8,202 nt of DNA from Treponema sp. (GTDB lineage: Bacteria > Spirochaetota > Spirochaetia > Treponematales > Breznakiellaceae): the NCBI GenBank assembly GCA_031278025.1, contig JAITLF010000104.1, forward strand, positions 1 through 8,202. Direction: 5' to 3'. Each line of letters starts with the position of its first letter. Within the stretch, counting starts at the first letter, position 1. Below the pieces are notes generated by a model, which saw nothing but the letters and a program-made list of their open reading frames with translations, had not been told where the DNA came from and did not search any database. This document shows positions 1 to 5,610 of the stretch, in pieces. Position numbers and translations under genes: made by a program.

Positions 1-1034
1 TTGGTAAATCCTTCCTGTATAATACGAATAAGCGACCGGTTCACTTCCGGCCCATAATCAAATTTAATGTTTCCTGTTTCTATTTCAACTTTTATTCCCG
101 TTACTTCCTCAAATATCGACTTCATCTCGTAAATGGTTTCTATGCTTCCTGAACCGGGAGACTGGATCTCCCGGATCATGTGCAGGGTTTGCCTTGTTTT
201 TTTAAGGCCCTCCCGGGCCTGATTTTGTATAAGCTGGAACGTATCCTGCATTTTCTGCGTTTCCATCGACGACCAGCTAATCGCCGCATCGGTAATGGCA
301 ATAATATTTGTGAATACATAACCGCAGCTATCGTGAAGCTCGCTGGTAAAACGCAGCCGGTCCTTTCTTACCGCCTCATCGCCGTAATTTCTTATGTATT
401 CCTGCAGGCGGTGATTAAAGAGCAGCATTTTAGTACCCACCTGATTCAAATGGAAAATTTCTTCATTGCTCTCGGCGTATCGTTCAGCCAGATAACGAAT
501 CATGGCCATCGCGGCGGCAAGCAAACTCATATACAGCACAAGCAGAGTAATCTGATCGGCAGAATAATTTGCAAAGCGCAGTCCTGCCTGGACAAACCCC
601 ATGAACGGAGGATGAAACGAAAAGATGGTAAACAGTATTATTGATAATCCGCTAATGATATAATTTTTAGGCGGAGAAAAAGCGGCGGCGCTCATTAGCA
701 CATAGGCGCTGTAAATACAAATATTGATCGTAAAGAGGTCATCCAGCACATACCCGGCGATAATTGCGGCGGCAAACCCTATAACAAGGCAGATGCCGCG
801 GAACAGAAAATCTTCACCGTAGAGACAGCCGAATACCGCCGCGAAAAAAACAAACAGGGGGACATAATAATTGAGAAAAAACATCAGCCGGTTATCGGCC
901 TCATTTGCTTCAAAAAACAACGGAATAGCCGGGGCCCGGCCGTACTTAAAGGCAAAAATAACGGCAGCGCTCATAATAAAAACCGAGACAATAACAGCCG
1001 GAATGATCCTGCAAGAAAGCCGCCGCGTGTCCAT
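1..1034 (-). CDS. Sensor histidine kinase, NarL/DesK type (HisKA_3), 3' part cut by window edge
   Basis: I translated this frame by hand; it stays open from ATG at 1034-1032 to the left edge, giving 344 residues. Hydrophobic segments near residues 9-30, 50-72, 78-97, 104-119, 125-146 and 162-181 suggest about six membrane helices, so this is an integral membrane sensor without a large extracellular domain. A helical linker leads to the dimerisation/phospho-acceptor motif SELHDSCGYVF with the probable phosphorylated His at residue 234, typical of the HisKA_3 family. The reading ends in SLIRIIQEGFT, the entry to the N-box of the HATPase_c domain, where the next residue would be the Mg-ATP-binding Asn (its codon starts AA). 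The G boxes lie outside the window. The family normally pairs with a NarL/FixJ response regulator, which may lie beyond the left edge. No Shine-Dalgarno is visible; the start codon sits about 10 bases past a -10 box. Family call is strong; the signal sensed is unknown. Confidence 0.88.
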   Translation of the reverse strand, partial: MDTRRLSCRIIPAVIVSVFIMSAAVIFAFKYGRAPAIPLFFEANEADNRLMFFLNYYVPLFVFFAAVFGCLYGEDFLFRGICLVIGFAAAIIAGYVLDDLFTINICIYSAYVLMSAAAFSPPKNYIISGLSIILFTIFSFHPPFMGFVQAGLRFANYSADQITLLVLYMSLLAAAMAMIRYLAERYAESNEEIFHLNQVGTKMLLFNHRLQEYIRNYGDEAVRKDRLRFTSELHDSCGYVFTNIIAITDAAISWSSMETQKMQDTFQLIQNQAREGLKKTRQTLHMIREIQSPGSGSIETIYEMKSIFEEVTGIKVEIETGNIKFDYGPEVNRSLIRIIQEGFT

Positions 1035-1044
1035 TATTATGGAG

Positions 1045-1073
1045 AGTATATCACTATTACAGGGATCCGGCAA
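1045..1073 (-). promoter_or_regulatory. Sigma70-type promoter of the histidine kinase gene
   Basis: Read on the minus strand: -35 TTGCCG (1073-1068), a 17-base spacer, and -10 TATACT (1050-1045) preceded by TGA, an extended -10. Transcription should start near 1038, only about 4 bases before the ATG at 1034. The leader would be too short to hold a Shine-Dalgarno, and none is seen. Box match and spacing are good; the start site itself is inferred. Confidence 0.6.
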
Positions 1074-1151
1074 CCTTCTTAACGAATCAAAAGTTCGAGT
1101 TGTTGGTGTGGCCGAACCGAAAATTCGTGTAGTAAAAAAATCTTATACCTT

Positions 1152-1226
1152 GAACCTGTCCCAAAACTAATTGACTGTGCGCTCACGTTCCCGGCATAGC
1201 CGGGGGCACGGTTTTGGGACAGGTTC
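1152..1226. repeat. MITE-like palindromic element with 16-bp perfect inverted arms
   Basis: GAACCTGTCCCAAAAC (1152-1167) is perfectly inverted as GTTTTGGGACAGGTTC (1211-1226). The 43-base interior holds a second hairpin, CCCGGC-ATA-GCCGGG (1190-1204), flanked by GTGC (1177-1180) and GCAC (1206-1209), so the whole unit can fold into a long nested stem. It lies between the 3' end of the oxidoreductase gene and the kinase promoter. The core CCCAAAAC/GTTTTGGG is shared with the palindrome at 1272-1309, pointing to one repeat family. No flanking target duplication is visible. It could also act as a terminator or mRNA-stabilising stem. Confidence 0.8.
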
Positions 1227-1228
1227 GT

Positions 1229-1262
1229 GCGGTTTTTCAGGCTTTCAGCCTTGCAAAACCGC
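1229..1262. repeat. Interrupted hairpin between two palindromic repeats
   Basis: GCGGTTTT (1229-1236) pairs with AAAACCGC (1255-1262), and the inner AGGCT pairs with AGCCT around a TTC loop. It starts two bases after the preceding 75-bp palindromic element and ends ten bases before the next one, so three hairpins lie head to tail. Its role is unknown; with its neighbours it probably ends transcription of the oxidoreductase operon or marks a repeat insertion hotspot. Confidence 0.6.
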
Positions 1263-1267
1263 GAATT

Positions 1268-2407
1268 TCAAGGTTGCTTTCCCAAAACTTCAGTTTTGGG
1301 AAAGCAACCCTTTATACTGGTATTCCCGTCAAAGCCGGCGGGTTTTCCGGCTTTGAAGACAGCCTCGATGAATCGTACCGTTTCCCGGCCGTCTTCGCCG
1401 CTTACCGCCGGGGGCCGCCCGTCCCTGATGGCACCGCAGAAATCGTCAAGCTGGCAGGTAAAGAAGTGGGTTATGGCGGAACCCCGGGCTTCCAGTTCCC
1501 GGAAAAAGGCTTCGTCCTCTTTGCGGAATTTGTCCAAAAGGGACTGTTCCCCCTCAATGGTCCAAAGATCGTTCAGGGGAGGGTCCGCAACGCCGCTCAT
1601 CCCCGCGATAAACATGGCGCCTCCGTCGGTTTGTACCCCTGTAGAGTAGGCGGAACTGCCATGCACATGTACCTTCGCGTAAATACCGGGTTTCTGGGAA
1701 TTGCTTACCAGCACCGACCCCAGGGCGCCGCTCTTAAAGCGGATCGCGGCGACGGCGCTGTCTTCCACCTCAATATAGGGATGGTTAAAGTTATCCCAAA
1801 AACCCTGTATCTCCCCAAAAGGCCCCATAAACCAGTGGAGCAGATCGATTTGATGGGGCGCCTGGTTGATCAGTATCCCGCCCCCCTCGGTGGCCCATTT
1901 TCCCCGCCAGGGATCGCTGTCGTAGTAGGCCTTGTCCCGCCAGCCGAGGATGGTGAGCTGGGCCAGAACGGGCCTGCCGATCTTCCCCGCGGCAATGGCC
2001 TCCTTGACGCGGACGCAGGCGGGAAACCAGCGGCGCTGGCTCACCACCGAAAGGCATTTCCCCGCCTTTTTCGCGGCGGCGATAATGTCGTTACATTCGG
2101 TTTCGGTCAAAGCCATGGGCTTTTCCACCAGCACGTGGGCGCCCGCGGCGAAGCCCTCCACTGCGCAGTCCCGGTGCCGGGGATGCGGGGTGGTAATAAT
2201 GACGGCGTCCGCCCTGTCCTTTTGCACCATCTCCTCCGCCGTGGCGCGGGAGGCGATCTTCCATTGGGCGGCAAAATTGTCCCGCCGCTCCGCGTTCCGC
2301 CCGCAGACGGAAACCAGTTCCCCCGCAGCGGAAGCCGCCAGAGCCTGGACGTAAAGATTGGCCACCTTTCCGTAGCCCATAAGACCGAAACGTATCTTGT
2401 CTTTCAT
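1268..2407 (-). CDS. Gfo/Idh/MocA-family NAD(P)-dependent oxidoreductase, C-terminus supplied by a palindrome
   Basis: This 379-residue cytosolic enzyme belongs to the family that oxidises or reduces hydroxyl groups of sugars, inositols and related compounds. Visible features: N-terminal Rossmann fold with G8-x-x-G11-x-G13-x-x-A16; the signature EKP at residues 95-97 (Lys97 is the usual catalytic lysine); and GGGILINQAPHQID, where His185 and nearby Asp188 match the family's substrate-binding/catalytic positions. The C-terminal alpha/beta domain follows. The ATG (2407-2405) overlaps the stop of the upstream dehydrogenase gene by four bases (ATGA), and GGTGG lies about 10 bases upstream, so the two are translationally coupled. 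The last 13 or so residues (GCFPKTEVLGKQP) come from the palindrome at 1272-1309 and look like acquired sequence; the normal fold probably ends near AGKPAGFDG. The substrate cannot be read from sequence. Confidence 0.93.
   Translation of the reverse strand: MKDKIRFGLMGYGKVANLYVQALAASAAGELVSVCGRNAERRDNFAAQWKIASRATAEEMVQKDRADAVIITTPHPRHRDCAVEGFAAGAHVLVEKPMALTETECNDIIAAAKKAGKCLSVVSQRRWFPACVRVKEAIAAGKIGRPVLAQLTILGWRDKAYYDSDPWRGKWATEGGGILINQAPHQIDLLHWFMGPFGEIQGFWDNFNHPYIEVEDSAVAAIRFKSGALGSVLVSNSQKPGIYAKVHVHGSSAYSTGVQTDGGAMFIAGMSGVADPPLNDLWTIEGEQSLLDKFRKEDEAFFRELEARGSAITHFFTCQLDDFCGAIRDGRPPAVSGEDGRETVRFIEAVFKAGKPAGFDGNTSIKGCFPKTEVLGKQP
1272..1309. repeat. 18-bp near-loopless palindrome overlapping a gene's 3' end; possible terminator stem
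   Basis: GGTTGCTTTCCCAAAACT (1272-1289) and its exact reverse complement (1292-1309) are separated by only two bases. Pairing can continue outward with one bulge (AAGG against CCCTT). The oxidoreductase frame reads through the entire palindrome, which encodes its last residues, and the stop codon follows one base beyond. On the minus strand the stem is followed by TTGAAATT, a weak T-rich tail, so it could act as an imprecise terminator. It shares its CCCAAAAC core with the inverted repeat at 1152-1226. Confidence 0.8.
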
Positions 2408-3438
2408 GGAATAAGTACCACCTTTAGGAGATTGTCTTCCCGGTTGTAGAGCTTATCGAACCAGAGCTGCCCTTCGGAAAGCGGCGCCTTTTTGCTGATA
2501 AGGGATTCTACGTCTATTTTTTTCCGGGCCATAAGGTCCAAAACGATTGGGTATTCCCCGGCGATAGCGCAGGAACCAAAGAGGCTTATCTGGCGGGTAA
2601 CCACGCTCTGCAGGGGGAATTCTATCTTGGGACTTACATTGCCGATAAGCGTTACCGAGCCGCCTTTGCGGACAAGGGCGAGGGCGGTTTGTATAGGGGC
2701 GCTTGCCCCGACCGCCTCGAAAACCCGGTCGACGCCGCGCCCGCCGCTCAGTTCCCTGATCTTCCGGTCAAGGTCCCTGTCGGCCGGATCAAACGCCGCG
2801 TCCGCCCCCCGCGCCAGGGCGGCCTCCCGCCTGGCCGGGTCCGTGTCCAGGGCGATGATCTTCCCCGCGGCCGAAGCCCGCGCTATACCGAGGACGAGAA
2901 GGCCGATGAGGCCCGCGCCGACTATCGCCATGGTTTCGTCAAGGCCGGCCGGGGTGATCCTGAAAGCGTGGGCCGCCACTCCCGCAGGTTCGGTCATGGC
3001 CGCCTCCTCGTAGGAAAGGGCCGGGGGAAGGGGATAGCAGATATGTTCGGGTACCAGCACGTATTCGGCAAAAGCCCCGTGCCGCCGGTACTCGTCGCAG
3101 GAAACCCCCAGGACCGTCCGGTGATCGCAAAGGTTGACCTGGCCGTTCAGACAGTAAAAACAGGAACCGCAGTAAATAGTCGAATCAAAGGTAATCCGAT
3201 CCCCGGTTTTGAAGCGCCTTACATCCCTGCCCACAGCGGCAACATCCCCGGCGGCCTCGTGGCCCATGATGACAGGAGGTTTCCGCCTGCCCGTGGAACC
3301 GTCAAAACCGTGGACATCGGAACCGCAGATCGCCGCCGCTTTAACCCGAACCAGAATGTCATGACCCTCCGTAATTTGCGGATCCGGCATATCGGCGTAC
3401 CGCAATTTTTTGTATTCTTCCATCACCAACGCTTTCAT
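2404..3438 (-). CDS. Zinc-dependent medium-chain alcohol (polyol-type) dehydrogenase
   Basis: This 344-residue enzyme of the MDR/GroES-like superfamily resembles sorbitol, threonine and galactitol-1-phosphate dehydrogenases, and its length is typical. Catalytic zinc residues are Cys38 (AAICGSDVHG), His60-Glu61 (MGHEAAG) and probably Glu150 (TEPAGVAAHA). The structural zinc lobe is complete with Cys90, Cys93, Cys96 and Cys104. The nucleotide site is GAGLIG (174-179), and Asp198 at the end of the second strand (IIALDTD) favours NAD+ over NADP+. No residue of the core machinery is missing. The start is ATG at 3438, with ACCTCC on the plus strand (GGAGGT on the coding strand) five bases upstream, a strong ribosome site. 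It is the first gene of the pair with the Gfo/Idh/MocA enzyme; together they suggest stepwise oxidation of a polyol or sugar. No convincing promoter was found between it and repeat copy A. Confidence 0.94.
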   Translation of the reverse strand: MKALVMEEYKKLRYADMPDPQITEGHDILVRVKAAAICGSDVHGFDGSTGRRKPPVIMGHEAAGDVAAVGRDVRRFKTGDRITFDSTIYCGSCFYCLNGQVNLCDHRTVLGVSCDEYRRHGAFAEYVLVPEHICYPLPPALSYEEAAMTEPAGVAAHAFRITPAGLDETMAIVGAGLIGLLVLGIARASAAGKIIALDTDPARREAALARGADAAFDPADRDLDRKIRELSGGRGVDRVFEAVGASAPIQTALALVRKGGSVTLIGNVSPKIEFPLQSVVTRQISLFGSCAIAGEYPIVLDLMARKKIDVESLISKKAPLSEGQLWFDKLYNREDNLLKVVLIP

Positions 3439-3490
3439 TCTCTACCTCCGGTATTTTCTATTGCCCGAAAAGCCTCATAAGCCGATCATA

Positions 3491-3700
3491 TTGGGCGCAT
3501 CGCCGCTACGCGGCGACCGGGCTATCCGTTCCAATTCCTCAGCCCCTTGCCGGGGCTTGCGGGATTTCCGCTTCCATCAGCCCCCCCCCCTGGGTCTGGC
3601 AATTAGCGGAAGTATCCATGTGCCGTTATACGGCGGCACGGAATTGTCCCTTGCGCGTTTTGTTTAGCGGGCGGCCCCGGTAACAAAACTCGAAGTTCGG
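3491..3700. repeat. Modular structured repeat, copy A (with C10 tract)
   Basis: This intergenic 210 bases shares ordered blocks with copy B at 4910-5069: TTGGGCGCATC, a hairpin, ACCGGGCT, a variable hairpin region, CCCTTGCG, then GGTAACAAAAC-(T/C)-CGAAGT-(T/C)-CGG. Copy A has stems CGCCGC/GCGGCG (3501-3515), AGCCCC/GGGGCT (3541-3557), TTCCGCT/AGCGGAA (3566-3611) and GTGCCG/CGGCAC (3620-3639). CAATTCC (3532-3538) can pair with GGAATTG (3640-3646) to close a multibranch junction around the last three. A run of ten C lies at 3581-3590. It ends one base before the aldo/keto reductase stop codon and fills the gap to the dehydrogenase gene. It is homologous to copy B, but its nature (mobile element, processing signal or RNA) is unknown. 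Confidence 0.75.
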
Positions 3701-3701
3701 C

Positions 3702-4745
3702 CTAATAGATTCGGCTCTCCGCCGAATTTTCATAGTAATCGGGGCTGTTCCCCAGTTTTTTCAATACTTCAAGGCTTGACCGGTTAATCGCTTCCAGTAC
3801 ACCGGCAGGCAGCTTCAGTTCCGCCGCCCGGATATTTTCGTCCAGTTCCTTTTCGTTCCGCGATCCGATAAGGGCGGTAGTAATACGGGGATTCGCCAGA
3901 ACCCAGGCAACCGACAGTTGGGCCACCGAAACCCCCAGTTCCGCGGAAAGCTCCCGGAGCAGGGCCACGGTACTGAACACCTCCTCCTCCGCCCCGGCCT
4001 CGTAATGTCGGGAAACGCCCTTTCCCCGTTCCTGGAGAAAATGCCGGGAATGGGCCTGGTGGGGCGGCACATCATCGGCGGTCCTGTATATCCCCGCAAG
4101 AATCCCCTGCTGAAGAGTCATGGAAGAAATTATTTCGATGCCCTGTTCCGCGCAGTAGGGCATTATTTCCGCCTCAATCGCACGGGAGATGATGTTGTAG
4201 GGCATCTCGTTCACCTCTATTCCGGGGCAAAAGGAAACGGCTTCCTTGAGCTGTTTGATGCCGTAATTGCTCACCCCGATATGGCGTATCTTCCCCTCTT
4301 TCTTAAGCTCGTCCAGGGCCGCGAAAGCTTCTTCGGTAGAAGGAGGCCGGGCGATGATCGCCGGATCATCGGTGAAGTGCTTGATCCCCAGGGGGTTGAT
4401 GGGCCAGTGCATCATATACATGTCCAGGTAATCCGTCCCCAGGCTGCGAAGGGAAATCTCACATTCCTCCTTGAGGGCCTTCCGGTAAGCCCTGGCGGGC
4501 GAAACCTTGGAAATGACAAAGGCCCTGTCCCGCAGCCCCTTGAGGGCCTTCCCCAAAGAAACCTCGCTGGCCCCGTTGTTGTACATCCGGGCGGTATCAA
4601 AAACATTAAGGCCCTTTTCAACCGCCATGCGGACCACCGCGTCCACATCCCTCTGATTCTGGTCTCCCCAGTATTCCCCGCCGCCGAAGGCCCAGCAGCC
4701 GATACCGATACGGCTCAATTTAATCCGCTTGTTATCAATTTTCAT
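3702..4745 (-). CDS. Aldo/keto reductase
   Basis: This is a 347-residue NAD(P)H-dependent carbonyl reductase with a (beta/alpha)8 barrel, from the AKR subfamilies of 320-350 residues. Numbered from the ATG at 4745, the catalytic tetrad is complete: Asp50 (NVFDTA), Tyr55 (ARMYNNG), Lys80 (VISKVSPA) and His113 (YMMHWPIN). The cofactor end shows TTALIGSRNEKELDENI, the usual phosphate-binding Ser-Arg region. The frame is open to a TTG at 4781, but that TTG is the start of the -35 hexamer. The ATG at 4745 begins MKIDNKRIKLSRIGIG, the normal family N-terminus, and sits at the predicted transcription start, so I chose it; no Shine-Dalgarno is present. An ATG two codons earlier (4751) is possible. 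It is a single-gene unit bracketed by repeat copies A and B. The substrate is unknown; the neighbouring dehydrogenases suggest a sugar or polyol. Confidence 0.93.
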   Translation of the reverse strand: MKIDNKRIKLSRIGIGCWAFGGGEYWGDQNQRDVDAVVRMAVEKGLNVFDTARMYNNGASEVSLGKALKGLRDRAFVISKVSPARAYRKALKEECEISLRSLGTDYLDMYMMHWPINPLGIKHFTDDPAIIARPPSTEEAFAALDELKKEGKIRHIGVSNYGIKQLKEAVSFCPGIEVNEMPYNIISRAIEAEIMPYCAEQGIEIISSMTLQQGILAGIYRTADDVPPHQAHSRHFLQERGKGVSRHYEAGAEEEVFSTVALLRELSAELGVSVAQLSVAWVLANPRITTALIGSRNEKELDENIRAAELKLPAGVLEAINRSSLEVLKKLGNSPDYYENSAESRIY

Positions 4746-4757
4746 ATACATGTATAT
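4744..4757. promoter_or_regulatory. 14-bp palindrome over the -10 box and start codon (possible operator)
   Basis: ATATACATGTATAT is a perfect palindrome covering most of the -10 hexamer, the predicted start site and the first bases of the aldo/keto reductase start codon. A second dyad, ACAATTGT, lies in the spacer/-35 region. A repressor bound here would block polymerase. AT-rich palindromes also occur by chance, so this is tentative. Confidence 0.3.
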
Positions 4758-4781
4758 ATACCATTTGTGAACAATTGTCAA
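4753..4781 (-). promoter_or_regulatory. Strong sigma70-type promoter of the aldo/keto reductase, predicted leaderless
   Basis: On the minus strand: a perfect -35 TTGACA (4781-4776), a 17-base spacer and -10 TATATA (4758-4753). Seven bases later comes the ATG at 4745, so transcription should begin at or within one base of the start codon. This is the best promoter in the window and also decides the gene start. Confidence 0.75.
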
Positions 4782-4831
4782 GGTAATTCAGAATAAACCG
4801 GACTTTCGAATAAACGCGGTTGGAAACATAA

Positions 4832-4846
4832 GGGGGTCAGACCCCA
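4832..4846. repeat. Short GGGGT-CAG-ACCCC hairpin
   Basis: GGGGT (4833-4837), loop CAG, ACCCC (4841-4845) form a compact hairpin in the spacer between the aldo/keto reductase promoter and copy B. From memory, GGGGTCAGACCCC motifs are frequent in dispersed REP-like sequences of many bacteria, but that was not checked. The rest of 4782-4909 shows only a short direct repeat of GAATAAAC and an isolated extended -10-like TGATATACT at 4879-4887. Confidence 0.5.
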
Positions 4847-4909
4847 AATTATGAGCAGGCAGCAGGCGGGAGATGGCGTGATATACTGCCTTAGGTTTGA
4901 AAATATATG

Positions 4910-5069
4910 TTGGGCGCATCCGGCCACGTCAACATTGGATGTGGCCGGACCGGGCTTTACGCTTGTATCTTTTGCCCGACACCCCAAAACGGGCAAAAGG
5001 ATACCGCTTCAATCCCTTGCGCCTGGCTGTTTGATACCTTGGTAACAAAACCCGAAGTCCGGTTTGTTA
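4910..5069. repeat. Modular structured repeat, copy B
   Basis: Same orientation and block order as copy A: TTGGGCGCAT (4910-4919); hairpin CCGGCCAC/GTGGCCGG (4920-4948); ACCGGGCT (4949-4956); TATC-TTTTGCCCG (4966-4978) pairing with CGGGCAAAA-GGATA (4990-5003); CTTCAATCCCTTGCG; and GGTAACAAAACCCGAAGTCC (5041-5060). The end folds back as TAACAAA-CC against GGTTTGTTA with single-base bulges (5043-5069). The variable hairpin has a different sequence from copy A but occupies the same place, showing that structure rather than sequence is conserved. An isolated extended -10-like TGATATACT (4879-4887) could start a transcript through the element, but it lacks a -35 box. Confidence 0.75.
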
Positions 5070-5093
5070 AATTCCATCCCTAAAGCAGTATAG

Positions 5094-5122
5094 TTGTTTG
5101 GGAGCTTCCTTCACGGTATACT
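5094..5122 (+). promoter_or_regulatory. Putative promoter of the aspartic protease gene
   Basis: -35 TTGTTT (5094-5099), a 17-base spacer and -10 TATACT (5117-5122). Transcription would begin near 5129, about 11 bases before the ATG at 5140. The -10 hexamer is the same as in the kinase promoter; the -35 match is weak. Confidence 0.45.
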
Positions 5123-5139
5123 TAAGCAGAGAGAACGAT

Positions 5140-5553
5140 ATGAGCGAAGTACGAACGGAAATTACCCTGGTAAACATCGGGGATCAAAACGACGCGGATC
5201 GAGGATATATGCCCCGGGATCAGGTCAGGCGGCTCACGGTCAACGCTGTGGTGGATACCGGTGCATGGACCCTGGTCATCAACGAGGAAATCCGCCAAAA
5301 GCTGGGACTTAAGGTGAAAGAAAAAAGCGAAACCATTGTTGCCGGAGGAGGGAAGGTTCCCAGCCGGATAACGGAATACGTGGAAATCCGATGGAAAGAC
5401 CGGAATACCGCATGCGAAGCGGTGGTCCTCCCCGATGAGGAAGATGTCCTCATGGGCGCGTACCCTCTGGAAGGAATGGATTTAATGGTTCATCCCAAAA
5501 AACAGGAAGTTATCGGCGCTCACGGCGACAAGGTGCGTAACGTTGTTAAGTAA
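5140..5553 (+). CDS. Retropepsin-like (clan AA) aspartic protease, small stand-alone form
   Basis: This 137-residue protein is one retroviral-protease-like domain. Asp39-Thr40-Gly41 in VNAVVDTGAWTLVI is the catalytic triplet after a hydrophobic strand; TIVAGGGKV (residues 66-74) fits the flap; VLMGAYPLEGMDLMV (103-117) carries the hydrophobic-hydrophobic-Gly motif of the second half-site. Such proteins work as homodimers, each giving one Asp. There is no signal peptide or membrane segment, so it should be cytosolic. The frame extends upstream to a TTG at 5098, but that codon overlaps the -35 box. ATG 5140, with GAGAG (5129-5133) as a weak ribosome site, is preferred. It is the only plus-strand gene and sits between copy B and the left inverted repeat, which begins two bases after its stop. 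The substrate is unknown. Confidence 0.85.
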   Translation: MSEVRTEITLVNIGDQNDADRGYMPRDQVRRLTVNAVVDTGAWTLVINEEIRQKLGLKVKEKSETIVAGGGKVPSRITEYVEIRWKDRNTACEAVVLPDEEDVLMGAYPLEGMDLMVHPKKQEVIGAHGDKVRNVVK

Positions 5554-5555
5554 GT

Positions 5556-5584
5556 GGGGTATTACACCCGCGCTTTCCAATAAA
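5556..5584. repeat. Left arm of 29-bp inverted repeat flanking the UroD-family gene pair
   Basis: Starts GGGGTATTACACCCGCGC and ends TTTCCAATAAA. Its reverse complement recurs at 8016-8044 with a single mismatch (28/29). The outer edges are the GGGG side on the left and the CCCC side on the right, so the arms face outward as in transposon termini. The arm lies two bases after the protease stop codon and 27 bases from the end of the first UroD-family gene; a palindrome CGGTTAACCG (5592-5601) lies between. Confidence 0.8.
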
Positions 5585-5610
5585 CATGCGGCGGTTAACC
5601 GGCCTTCCAA

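Noticed and set aside
1017..1034. Apparent frameshift at the start of the histidine kinase
   Set aside because: Careful recount of the junction at 1020/1021 showed one continuous frame from ATG 1034 (MDTRRLSCRII) into the first membrane helix.
1214..2449. Long plus-strand open frame opposite the Gfo/Idh/MocA gene, and similar ones at 2689-3480, 3918-4796 and 7020-7994
   Set aside because: They are antisense shadows in third-position GC-rich coding DNA; their translations show no domain pattern and the minus-strand genes have clear catalytic motifs.
4851..5045. 64-residue plus-strand open frame
   Set aside because: It runs across repeat copy B and its hairpins, has no ribosome site and no recognisable composition; judged accidental.
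3491..5069. Integron attC sites flanking a gene cassette
   Set aside because: Copy B contains GTTGGGC, matching the GTTRRRY core, and copy ends fold with single-base bulges, but copy A has ATTGGGC, no RYYYAAC partner is correctly placed, and no integrase is present. Cassette-like arrangement kept as a finding, attC identity not claimed.
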